A DNA stretch of 64,000 nt from Agrostemma githago. Lineage: Eukaryota > Streptophyta > Magnoliopsida > Caryophyllales > Caryophyllaceae. The notes under the pieces are model-generated. The model saw only the letters and a program-made list of their open reading frames with translations. It searched no databases and had not been told where the DNA came from. Every line of letters starts with the position of its first letter. Positions within the stretch are counted from its first letter, which is position 1. The stretch spans positions 47,508,878-47,572,877 of the forward strand of contig OY288243.1 in assembly GCA_958450325.1 (NCBI GenBank), given 5' to 3'. Both the position numbers and the translations under genes were made by a program. This document shows, one piece after another, positions 10,799 through 21,705 of the stretch.

Positions 10799-13546
10799 AG
10801 ACCTATAGGCGCCCTCTGTGGTTAAGACCCACAGGCGTCGTCCTTGGTTAAGACCTACAGACGGTTTTGTTCCTGCCCCCATATCTGTACTGTGGATGGG
10901 GGATCTTTGTCATGCTGTCGCCTGTGGTTAAGATCTACAAGCGCCTTCTGTGGTTCAGACCTACAGGAGTCGTCTGTGGTTAAGGCCTACCGACGGTTTT
11001 GGCTCATGCCCCCATATTTGTGGATGGGGGATCTTTGCCATACTGCCGCCTGTGGTTATGACCTACAGGCGCCTTTTGTGGTTAAGACCTACAGGCGTCG
11101 TCTGTGATTAAGGCCTACCGACGGTTTTGGCTCATGCCCCCATATCTGTGGATGGGTGGCCTTCGCCATGCTGCCACCTGTGGTTAAGACCTACTGGCGC
11201 CTTCTGTGGTTAAGACCTACAGGCGTCGTCCGTGGTTAAGACCTACAGACGGTTTTGGCTCATACCCCCATATTTGTGGATGGGGGATCTTTGCCATGCT
11301 GTCGCCTGTGGTTAAGACCTACAGGCGCCTTCTGTGGTTAAGACCTACAGGTGTCGTCTGTGGTTAAGACCTACAGGCGTCGTCTGTGGTTAAGACCTAC
11401 AGACGGTTTTGGCTCGTGCCCCCATATCTGTGGATGGGGGATCTTTGCCATGCTGCCGCCTTTGGTTAAAACCTATAGGCGCCTTCTGCGGTTAAGACCT
11501 ACAGGCGTCGTCCGTGGTTAAGACCTACAAACGGTTTTGGCTCATGCCCCCATAGCAGTGGATAGGGGACCTTTGCCTTGCTGCCGCCTGTGGTTAAGAC
11601 CTACAGTCGCCTTATGTGGTTAAGACCTATAGGCGTCTTCCGTGGTTAAGACCTACAGACGGTTTTGGCTCATGCCCTCATATCTGTGGATGGGGGATCT
11701 TTGCCATGTTGTCGCCTGTGGTTAAGACATACTGGCGCCTTCTGTGGTTAAAACCTACAGGCGTCGTCCGTGGTTAAGACCTACAGACGGTTTTGGCTCA
11801 TACCCCCATATTTGTGGATGGGGGATCTTTGCCATGCTGTCGCCTGTGGTTAAGACCTACAGGCGCCTTCTGTGGTTAAGACTTATAGGCGTCGTCTGTG
11901 GTTAAGACCTACAGGCGTCGTCTGCGGTTAAGACCTACAAACGGTTTTGGCTCATGCCCCCATAGCTGTGGATAGGGGACCTTTGCCTTGCTGCCGCCTG
12001 TGGTTAAGACCTACAGGCGCCTTATGTGGTTAAGACCTATAGGCGTCTTCCGTGGTTAAGACCTACAGACGGTTTTGGCTCTTGCCCTCATATCTGTGGA
12101 TGGGGGATCTTTGCCATGTTGTCGCCTGTGGTTAAGACCTACAGGCGCCTTCTGTGGTTAAGACCTACAGGCGTCGTCTGTGGCTAAGACCTACAGACGG
12201 TTTTGGCTCATACCCCCATATCTATGGATGGGGGATCTTTGTCATGCTGCCACCTGTGTTTAAGACCTACAGGTGCCTTCTGTGGTTAAGACCTACAGGC
12301 GTCATCTTTGGTTAAGAGCTACAGATGGTTTTGGCTCGTGCCCCCACATCTGTGGATGGGGGATCTTTGCCATGCTGCCGCCTTTGGTTAAAACCTACAG
12401 GCGCCTTCTGTGGTTAAGACCTACAGGCGTCGTTCGTGGTTAAGACCTATAGACGGTTTTGGCTCATGTCCCCATAGCTGTTGATGGGGGACCTTTGCCA
12501 TGCTGCCGCCTGTGGTTAAGACCTACAGGCGCCTTATGTGGTTAAGACCTATAGGCGTCTTCGGTGGTTAAGACCTACAGACGGTTTTGGCTCATGCCCT
12601 CATATCTGTGGATGGGGGATCTTTGCCATGTTGTCGCCTGTGGTTAAGACCTACTGGCGCCTTCTGTGGTTAAGACCTACAGGCGTCGTCCGTAGTTAAG
12701 ACCTACAGACGGTTTTGGCTCATACCCCCATATTTGTGGATGGGGGATCTTTGCCATGCTGTCGCCTGTGGTTAAGACCTACAGGCGCCTTCTGTGGTTA
12801 AGACTTATAGGCGTCGTCTGTGGTTAAGACCTACAGGCGTCGTCTGTGGTTAAGACCTACAAACGGTTTTGGCTCGTGCCCCCATATCTGTGGATGGGGG
12901 ATCTTTGCCATGCTGCCGCCTTTGTTTAAAACCTATAGGCGCCTTCTGCGGTTAAGACCTACAGGCGTCGTCCGTGGTTAAGACCTATAAACGGTTTTGG
13001 CTGATGCCCCCATAGCTGTGGATAGGGGACCTTTGCCTTGCTGCCGCATGTGGTTAAGACCTACAGGCGCCTTATGTGGTTAAGACCTATAGGCGTCTTC
13101 CGTGGTTAAGACCTACAGACGGTTTTGGCTCTTGCCCTCATATCTGTGGATGGGGGATCTTTGCCATGTTGTCGCCTGTGGTTAAGACCTACAGGCGCCT
13201 TCTGTGGTTAAGACCTACAGGCGTCGTCTGTGGCTAAGACCTACAGACGGTTTTGGCTCATACCCCCATATCTATGGATGGGGGATCTTTGTCATGCTGC
13301 CACCTGTGTTTAAGACCTACAGGTGCCTTCTGTGGTTAAGACCTACAGGCGTCATCTTTGGTTAAGAGCTACAGATGGTTTTGGCTCGTGCCCCCACATC
13401 TGTGGATGGGGGATCTTTGCCATGCTGCCGCCTTTGGTTAAAACCTACAGGCGCCTTCTGTGGTTAAGACCTACAGGCGTCGTTCGTGGTTAAGACCTAT
13501 AGACGGTTTTGGCTCATGTCCCCATAGCTGTTGATGGGGGACCTTT
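10799..13546 (+). repeat. Satellite-like tandem array, ~130 bp monomer with hairpin subrepeats
   Basis: The landmark GGTTTTGGCTC recurs about every 130 bp (sometimes ~120 or ~150) across roughly 20 monomers. The longer units have an extra subrepeat. Each monomer contains about three copies of a ~26 bp subrepeat with the core TGGTTAAGACCTAC, plus a CCCCCAT...ATGGGGG inverted repeat. Longer blocks recur: the segment near 12298-12360 is repeated near 13348-13410, 1050 bp later, so there is higher-order structure. The array is cut on the left by the Tekay LTR and on the right, mid-monomer, by a CACTA end at 13547. I do not recognise the family. Confidence 0.9.
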
Positions 13547-13786
13547 CACTACAAGAAACAAGTGTCATTCCTACGGGCCTAATCCGTAGAAAACATGGTC
13601 ATTTTCGTCGAAATAACCACTTTCCTACGGAAAATCCGTAGGAACTAATCCGTCGGTATAATTCGTCGGAAATAAATTGCTTCCTACGGTAGATTTTGTA
13701 GGAATTAACTTTCTCACGGAAATTTCCGTAGGAACGGTTCGTCACATGGATCTGTTGACCAAAATATTGTTTCTACGAAACCTCGT
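13547..13786 (+). mobile_element. CACTA transposon left-end fragment
   Basis: It starts CACTACAAGAAA, the classic CACTA terminus. Subterminal direct and inverted repeats of CCTACGG / CCGTAGG follow, as expected for transposase binding sites. It interrupts the satellite-like array after ACCTTT. Only about 240 bp remain: the sequence stops where the LTR now split by the second CACTA begins (13787/18673). A similar right end lies at about 17872-18057, but the flanking trinucleotides (TTT and TAT) do not match. Confidence 0.75.
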
Positions 13787-14959
13787 TGCACTACAACAAA
13801 TCCCTTATTTTCTCGACGCTTATTGAGCTAATTCTTTCCGTATAAAAGCATCGATATTATTTTCTCGACGTTTTACATAAGCGTCAGAATTTAGGGCGTC
13901 AAGATTTCCCCACGCTATTTTCTGTCGATTTTAGTGACAATTTTAAGCGTCAAGCTTTATACTTGACACCTATTAGGGTCAGGATTTCTGACACTTGAAA
14001 CATCAAGAAGTTAGTCTATTAAATTTTAAGGAATCATAACTTGACACACAAAAGCATTGAAAACACATTTTATAAAAAATATTAATAAATGATAAATCCA
14101 GGCCTAACAAATATATAAATTACGGAGTATTAATCAAGATCAATAAATTTAAAAAATTGAGGTACAAAATTTTAAATATGCCCGTAGGTTGTATATATCC
14201 CTAATATTAGTTCACTAAACTAGATACAAATGCATTAGAAATTTCTTAAAAAAATATTCTATACAATGTAGCTTCATCTTGTCAAAGTGACAATCACTCG
14301 TTTCGTTTTGGTTAGTGACATCATTTGCGAAATGAAATACCTGGTGGAAACAAAACAAAAATACTCTTAATCAGTATATTCACACAACAAAATAAAAATA
14401 TACTGTAATATTTTTCATATATATACGACTAACTTCACGGAAAATAACCCGAGGTCGACTAACTACTAGATGACTTATATTGAAGATTCATAAAATTTAA
14501 AAGAATTATATCATGTATAAGTATGTTGGAGATGTCATGTCGGGTGTCACTTGTAGCATCAGCATGTTGGTGAACCATAATAATACTCCGTAATTTAAAA
14601 GAATATATCATGCACGCTCTAGTGCATAACGGCATAAACATAACCTAATATCACTAAATTTTATCCAATTTCACGAGGTAGCACTCTTGTTTCCTTCAAT
14701 ATCAAGTGCACAAAACTAAAGCAAACCTACAGCCGAAAAAGGTAACGGAACAAAAAAAAAGTAAACACACAAAACTAGTGCTAGCTGAAGCGAAAAAGAA
14801 GCAGCCACTTGGTACACGCACCTTTCCGAAATTTGGTCGCCTGAAAACCCTTTTCACCACGATTTGGTATAATTAGGATCAGATTTCCATTTCATTTGTT
14901 GTTTCAAACTCTGAAATGAACACCGAAAAAAATTACTTGTTAGTTCTCAGAATTACATA

Positions 14960-15211
14960 CTCCCTCCTAGTTTTTTTTATCTTCCCTCTTTCCTTTTTGA
15001 CACTAGTTCGATAATCTTCCCTCTTTCCATTTTTGGGTTGTACTTTAATCATTTCTTTATTCTTCTTTCAATTCTTTATTATTTCCTTACTCACAAACTC
15101 CACCATATTTCTACTTTATACCCCACATTTTCTTACTTTAATCAATTCTTTATTCCCTTCTTAATTTTTGTGCCAATAAAAAGAGGGAAGATCAAAAGAA
15201 CTAAGAGGGAG
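14960..15211. mobile_element. Stowaway-type MITE
   Basis: The ends are CTCCCTCCTAG and CTAAGAGGGAG, inverted and slightly imperfect, flanked by TA at 14958-14959 and 15212-15213. Length is 252 bp. The CTCCCTCCRT-like terminus and TA target are typical of Stowaway elements moved by Mariner-type transposases. It lies inside the CACTA at 13789-18671. Confidence 0.8.
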
Positions 15212-15950
15212 TATGACAAAAATGTAATCAAGTCAAAGATAAGAATTGAAGGAAATCCACATTTGGGTAATTACTTACATTTAAATAAACAAAATCAGAC
15301 ACAAATTCTTGTCTAGCATACTAAGGGCCTTGTTTCCTTTTGGCTTGTGCTATGGATTTAAATTCAATTTTTCGTGCTACAAGGGATTCCAACTACCAAA
15401 CCGTCTTCATTAACCCTTTATCAACTTTTGATTTCCATTTAATACAAGACATTTCAATGATTAAGAGGAAAACTAGATATCAATTATAATTTTTTAGAAT
15501 AAATAAGAGATACATACCAAATTTTAGGCTCAAGAGTAGCAGATACCATACATAAGAGCACAATTAGCTGTTTTGAAACATGTTCAGCATTTTGGGTATC
15601 ATTAATTCATTAATTTCAAAAAACAAAGGGTAAATCATACTGGGATTGTTGCTTTCTGGTAATTGAACGCTTTTAGATGCAGAAATTGCTGATTAGTCGC
15701 TTAAATAACAATAGAGGAACTTCTCACCAAATACAAATTCATACAACGAGCAGCTCCCAAGATCGTGGAATTAATATCAACTTCATCAATTTCGATTTCT
15801 TGAGTTTAACCAACTAAATCAGCTTGATAGATCGAGAAGCTATCTCTCGTTTATCACTTTTGCCTTCAGAGAAGGCTGAGTCCGAACTGGAGAACAAGTA
15901 GACCGCAAATCAGATATAAAATCAATCAATAATCAACACTGGTACCGATA

Positions 15951-16565
15951 TTAGAGAGGACTGGATGGCAAATAAGCAAAGTACCTCAGGAAGCGTCTCC
16001 GTTTAATTATCATTTCCAAAGAATTGTCTGGGGTTGCTATTATCGATTTGTGTAGGGATTTTGGACTGAATATGCAGTAGATTGAAGAGAAATAAATCAT
16101 TCTTAGAAGAAGATGACAACAGTAGTGACGACAATAGCAAAGAAAACGAATAGCAGCAGCAAACCAGGCACACAAAACAATGCAGCGGTAGAAACGAAAA
16201 TAGCAGCAGCACATATCAGTAGACGACAACCGGACATCAAAACTGAGACCAACCCAAGCAACAGCAGACAAAGGTGCAGACAACAGTAGTGCGAACAAGA
16301 ACAGCGACAGGAATAATGGAATAAAGGCGCAAAAACAAAACAATAGGCAGCAATGACAGCGGACAATATCACCCACAACAACAACAGCAGATGCGGCGTA
16401 TAGCGGAGAACAAAAACCAAACAGCGAATTGGAAGAAAGGGAGAAAAGGGAAAACCAAATTAGACACCAACAAACGAAAACCAAATCAGACAAACGAAAA
16501 CCAAACGGAGGACAAACGAGAAATAGAAGAATGGGAGGACTAACTTTAACCAAATCGGACACCAA
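15951..16565. other. A/C-rich low-complexity region inside CACTA
   Basis: The plus strand is rich in CAA, CAG, GACAA and AACCAAA words. On the minus strand this leaves a 204-codon open frame of mostly Cys, Leu, Phe and Ser. That composition follows from the skew, and I do not regard it as a gene. It could be decayed untranslated or exon sequence of the transposon. Confidence 0.4.
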
Positions 16566-17220
16566 CGCCGGCAGAAGAAGTTAGAGATGGCGGCAGGAAT
16601 ACGAACAAGGAAGGAAAGTTTGACGAAGAAAACAGTGCATCTATGCTGATTGTTTTCGATAGATGTGGATCGAATATTGATCAGAAATGGTGATGATTAG
16701 CGATGATGATAAAAAAAAGGTTGATGGTGTGTGATGTGAAAGAAGACAGATGAATAAGATGAACGGAGAAGGGGAAGCATGGTGACTGGGTGAGCGGCTG
16801 ATTAATGAAGCAGAAAGTGGGGATACAAAGAAAATAGGTTTAAAACGAAATGGGTCAGAAATAGAATGATAAAACGGTTCAAGTAAGTGGTGTTAAAGTA
16901 AAAATAGACATCGAGTCAAAAGTCGGCATAAGCAAGAAATCAAATTAAGACTGAGTTGGAAAAATAAATTATTTGACCCAATATAAATATTCAGAAAATA
17001 ACATATTCCGCGAAGCTAAAATAAATATCTGAGACAAAAATGAAGTTTAGAAAAATAAATAATTAGATTGAAAGGAAAAATAAAGTGAATCTCGAGAATA
17101 AAATAAACGTTTACGATTAAAATAGCGTTTTTTGAGAAAATTAACGAATGTATGACAAGAATAACTTAAATTGATTTTTTGAGGAAAATAATAAACGTTT
17201 CGATGAAGCTTAATTAAAAT

Positions 17221-17268
17221 GAGCTTCGAGTCGAAAATAGAGCTTCGAGTCGAAAATAGAGTTTCGAG
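17221..17268 (+). repeat. Short tandem repeat, 19 bp unit
   Basis: GAGCTTCGAGTCGAAAATA occurs twice in tandem, followed by a partial variant copy. It lies in AT-rich DNA inside the CACTA, and the unit contains the near-palindrome TTCGAGTCGAA. Confidence 0.75.
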
Positions 17269-17871
17269 GTTATAAAAAAAGAATTTCTAAACTAAATAGT
17301 CGATAAGAACTTAATGAATAAGTAGATCAAAACGAAAATGAAAATATATTTTATGTATAAAAAGACTTTCACACAAATTGCATTTTAAGTACAAATCGAA
17401 AGAGTTTAGAATTCAAATTGTCGAAATAGAAGTTCAATAAGAATTAAATGAATAAATAATTCAAAACAAAAATAAAAATATATTTTAAATATTGAAGATT
17501 TTCCGAGACAATTAGAATTTTAGGAGTTCAAAACGATTGAAAAGTAAATCCTTCTTATAATAACTTCAAGAATTACGAGCTAAACCGCAAACAGGATAAA
17601 ATATGAATAAGTTTTTAGTTTATAAAAATCAAGGCTGTAACAAAATTTATTGTAAAAGGAATAATCTAAGATATCACATTACAATAAAAAAAATCTCATT
17701 CCAAAACTTCTAGCCATTGAAAACTTTCATCAGAGTGTATTTATTAGTTAACGGTTTTTTTTGACATTAACATTAGTTCACTAATAAATACATCGAAAAC
17801 TTCCAAAAGTAATTTATGTATTAACTTTAGTTAACGGCTCTGGAAATTATTTTTTTTTGGACCTAAATATT

Positions 17872-18057
17872 TTCCTACGAAAAATTTCGTAGCCCAAAAC
17901 GTTTCCAACCAAAAATCCGTAGGAATTCCGTAGAGGGCTTTCAAGAACCAACGAAATAGGATTCCGTAGGAAATATCTGTTGGAACTATTACTTTTTCGA
18001 CGCCTTTCAAGATCCGTAGGAATTTTTCCGTTGGAATGAACACTAATTATAGTAGTG
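17872..18057 (+). mobile_element. CACTA right-end fragment of the first CACTA family
   Basis: CCGTAGGA / TCCTACGG-type subterminal repeats end in ATTATAGTAGTG, resembling the mirror image of the left end at 13547. It is embedded in the second CACTA (13789-18671), so the termini of the two families interleave. It may be a separate truncated insertion. Confidence 0.6.
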
Positions 18058-19019
18058 TATAGAATAATATTTTAAACGTAATTTCTTATTCATTTGTATT
18101 TAGTTTATAATTACTGAACTAGTATTATGGATATATTTAACATACCAACTATCTATTTGTTGTAGTGATTATTAACAATAAGGCCAACCCGATATGTGTA
18201 TAACCGAAATTCAGTTAATGTAGAGGCGCTTATTAAACAAACATAAATCTACAATCGCAATGAGTTAGATGTTGGATCAAAATATAATATTAATATATTC
18301 TTTATGATCAGAATCTTGGCGCTTTTACAATGTCAAATTATTGGCAGTTGAATATTATATTACTATTTCTCGACTCTTTTAATAGTAGAAAGTCCCACCC
18401 TTAAAAATAGATTTGGCCGGGAAAAAAAATTGTGACATAGAAAAGCGTCGAGGTTGCATATTTTAGTGTACATGTGGTGACGCAAAAAAGCATCATGAAT
18501 AGTATTCAACGTTTAAATGCGTCGAGAATGACGACACAAAAATGTGTCAAGAATTCCTGACGCCCAAAATCTCCACGCTCTTCAGAAGTGTCGAGAATAA
18601 AATTTTCGACACCTTAAAGCGTCGAGAACCTACCTTTAAAGCGTCAAAAAACAAGTAGTTTTGTAGTAGTGTTGATAAGCATAGTTTGTAGTGTCTAGTT
18701 TGTTGTGTTTTGGTCCCGTTTTCCTTGTGGAACCACTCTTTGGAGCGGTTTCTGGGCTACTCATGCTTCTTCTAGTTCGTTTTAGGTTCCCAAGACCATT
18801 CACGGAGAATTGGAACGATTCCGACTCATTTCATACACTTTTGGAGCCAACGAAGAGAAGGAACGATCACTCGATGCCTTGGATTCGTTCCCGAGACCTT
18901 AGGACCTGATCCCGAGCCCCTTAGACTCGATCCCGAGACCCGAGAGTCAATGAGAAGCCCATGAGAAGCAAGGAGAGACCTTAAAGATCATATTGGAGGC
19001 CTACAAGACCCATCCCCGT

Positions 19020-19116
19020 CGGGGAGGACCTCATCCCGTCCGGGATGAGGTGCACAAATGCGAAGGGTTCTGTTTTGGGTCCGTCCCGGTTGGGACCAGC
19101 CCGTCCCGGTCGGGAT
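19020..19116 (+). repeat. GC palindromes upstream of the LTR TATA box
   Basis: Several self-complementary units occur: TCATCCCGTCCGGGATGA, TCCCGGTTGGGA and TCCCGGTCGGGA. They end about 55 bp before the TATA box. Related palindromes with altered arms occur in the other two LTRs of this family. Confidence 0.7.
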
Positions 19117-19169
19117 GAACCGGCTGCTGCGCGTGACTCCTTTTTCTTTCTCCTTCATTCTTGTAACCT

Positions 19170-19177
19170 TATAAATA
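19170..19177 (+). promoter_or_regulatory. LTR TATA box
   Basis: TATAAATA precedes a C/T-rich stretch (ACTCCTCCC), a common plant LTR promoter layout. The reverse-complement counterpart is present in the related LTR at 55309-55316. Confidence 0.6.
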
Positions 19178-20257
19178 CTCCTCCCTTGTATGGTTTAAGC
19201 ATCTTACTTTACCCTAGATTATTTTAGACCTCTCTTAAGCATTCAAAACCCTAATTAGCCTCTCTTCATCTCCAGTTAATCCTTAGTTAATCTTAGTTTA
19301 ATCTAATTAATTAGTCTTGTAATTGAGGAGATTCTTGAAGACTCATCCAATATTGACAACCTTGGAGATTATTTGGGTTTCTTATTAATGCAAGTTCTCA
19401 TCTTTTTATCTTCTTGTTAGTGGGTATAATCTCTTTTCTCTTAATCTTTGTTAATCTCTCAAGTTTTAATCTTTGCATATTGCTTATTGTTATTGTTTGT
19501 TCATTATGGATGTTTTGATTATTATGTTGTTTTCTCTTGTTCATGTTAGTTTCATCTTGATAATGAGTGAGTAGATTCCTTATGGGGTTAGTAGGGGGAT
19601 TAGGTGTGGATTATGGGTGATTAGGGTTTGATTAGGGGTAAAGGTGAATCTTTTGTTGCTAGTCACATATTGGGCATTCTATGTGTTTGTTGAATTGCTT
19701 GTGTGGGTAGTAGTGGCCAATGCTTCCCATATTTGTCTTCATCTTCTCATTGTTTGACTAGTGTGTGATTGTGTTGGGTATAGTCTTAGACAAGAGAGTG
19801 CGGACTTGGGTTTTGACGCAAGAGCGCGAACCGACCTTGACCTAGGTTTAGACGCGAGAGCACAAACCGACTCTAGCAACTAGGAGGCACTTACACCCTT
19901 GATCACCCAATTGCCCTACTACACTTAAGAACCCAACCTAACCCTACTACCTTTCATATTTGATTCATCCTTTTTGTTAGCTATTATTCCTCTAGTTCAT
20001 TGTTTAGTTTACTTTAGTTGTTCATTAGTTCTTGTTATAGCTAGCTCATTGTTAGTCTTGTTCATACCTCTTCAACCATCATAGTTTGTCAATTATCGTT
20101 TCTTTGTGTTTGTTTGTGACTTAGCCTTGTTTGTAGGTGGACCTAGTCTAGACACCCATAACCGTCTCCTTGGACACGACCCGACTTACCCTAGCTACCG
20201 TTAGGAATAGTTGGACTCTATTTGTTGGTTGGGAACCACGGCAAAACCCTACCATCA

Positions 20258-21705
20258 AGCGTAGACGCAAGTAACCATAGTGGGAACGACGCCGAACAGT
20301 CCGGGGATAACACCGTAGGAACCTTAGCCAACATGATCCGAGACCTACAGGCCACCATCATTACCATGAATGCATCTGTAAACAGCATTGACTCCCGTCT
20401 AGGCCACTTGAAAGATAAGGCCTCTAATGAACACCATAACCGTATCCTCAACGAGGTCCTTTTAAACTCCACGCCGCTAGGCGGTGTTCCTGCCAGAGTC
20501 ACCCCTAATGACCCCATTACATCACCTCAGGACGACATCCTACAGTCCGCTGTGAGTCGTATAGACTTCCTTGAAAACCAAATGCGCCTTAACCAAGGCA
20601 ACAATGTCCAACTCGAAAACCACAGAATGTTTGAGATGGTAAACGACCAACTACCATAAAACTTTTTCTTAGCCGACATACCCAAGTTCAAAGGAACTAA
20701 GGACCCCCTCCATCATATCTGGGCCTTTAAGGATTACATGGCCTGGCCATTAAGAGAGTCAAACTCGGCCTTTTCTCTAGGATATTCTCATCCTCTTTAG
20801 GCGACACACCTCGATACTGGTTTTAGTCCCTTAACCCCAAAAAGATATCTACCTGGGACGACATCTCCATAGAATTCACAAAACAATACGTGGATAATTC
20901 CAAAACACAAGTCACCATCCGAAGTCTCAAAGTCCTTTCCCAAAACGAGAAGGAAGGCTTCTCCGAATTTCTGACTAGGTGGAGAAAGGTCAACACCGAA
21001 TTTGTAAATCGTCCAGACGAAGCCACTCTAGTAGAAAAATTCGTCAATAACCTCAGACCCCCTTACGCCTCTCACCTTAGGTACCAAAATATCCACACCT
21101 TCAAGGAACTGTCTACCTTAGGAATACGCATAGAAGACGATATGAAGAAGGGAGTGTTCTCCAAAATAATGGGGAAGAGCTATCAAGGACCAACTACACC
21201 CACTGGAACCCGCTCCTACGGGTCATCCGGGAATAACAAAACCAAAGAAGTACACCTAGTCGAACCAACCACCCAGGGAAGAACAAACTTCACCCGTAGA
21301 ACATTCTCCAAACTAGGCATCACATACACCGAAGCTCTAAAAAGGCTAACCGAGCAAGGGAAGCTCGAACCCATGGGCCGTACACTAGAACCGTCCGCGG
21401 GTAGAAAAGGGAAGTCGTAGGATGCCAATAGATATTGCCATTACCAGCGTGAATCTTGCTTACGACTCAAACATGTCATACAAGACATGATCGAAAACGG
21501 AACGATCGCTCTCCCTCCACCCAAGAAACCAAACAATACCACAAACCCCTTTAGCGTTCATGCTATCTTTGACGACACTGTCGATGGTTCCCACCTCGAC
21601 CCTATAGAGGGGAATGTCTTAAATATCGAGGAAGATCCCGACAACCCACGGGCACCCGCCAAGACGAGTAAATCCATGTTCGAGTCAGAGTCTAGTTCAT
21701 CATAG
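20258..21705 (+). pseudogene. Gag pseudogene, Tat/Retand type
   Basis: It is capsid-like and clearly related in protein sequence to the gag at 35313-36131, sharing words such as HHI-AFKD, RIEDD, LVE-FVN and HLRY. The frame is interrupted by TAA at 20657-20659, by further stops and shifts near 20790-20825, and by TAG at 21418-21420. After the last stop, a degenerate C/H cluster followed by LRLKHVIQDMIENG matches the better preserved knuckle region at 49070-49180. The 5' part is cut by the LTR ending at 20257. It would have formed the particle shell and bound RNA; it cannot do so now. Confidence 0.8.

Larger units (their letters stand above)
13789..18671 (+). mobile_element. Non-autonomous CACTA transposon, 4.9 kb, TSD TTG
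   Basis: The left end is CACTACAACAAATCCC and the right end is GTAGTAGTG. Both ends carry subterminal GCGTC/GACGC repeats (13865-13980 and 18445-18660). It is flanked by the perfect three-base duplication TTG at 13786-13788 and 18672-18674, the CACTA standard. I saw no transposase (TNP2-type) coding sequence inside, so it probably depends on a helper. It contains a Stowaway MITE (14960-15211), an A/C-rich region (about 16085-16560) and another CACTA right end (about 17872-18057). The remaining AT-rich interior holds nothing I recognise. Confidence 0.85.
18673..20257 (+). repeat. Solo or orphan LTR, Athila-like family
   Basis: It starts TGATAAGC and ends ACCCTACCATCA. It matches the reverse complement of the LTR at 54217-55878, whose boundaries are fixed by a polypurine tract and primer site. 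Here no primer site follows the end; degenerate gag of another family begins instead. No matching five-base duplication is visible (CTCGT left, AGCGT right). Either the element was lost by recombination or the junction was rearranged. The first two bases of the LTR are also present left of the CACTA at 13787-13788, because that transposon inserted at the LTR edge. Confidence 0.75.

Noticed and set aside
10844..11107. 87-codon frame in the satellite-like array
   Set aside because: A repeat read-through; it is not kept in later monomers.
15951..16565. 204-codon minus-strand frame
   Set aside because: Cys/Leu/Phe/Ser composition follows from A/C-rich repeats on the plus strand; no domain, and overlapping frames are open as well.
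13547..18057. One intact CACTA spanning both family 1 ends
   Set aside because: Flanking trinucleotides differ (TTT, TAT), and the family 2 element with its perfect TTG duplication overlaps it.
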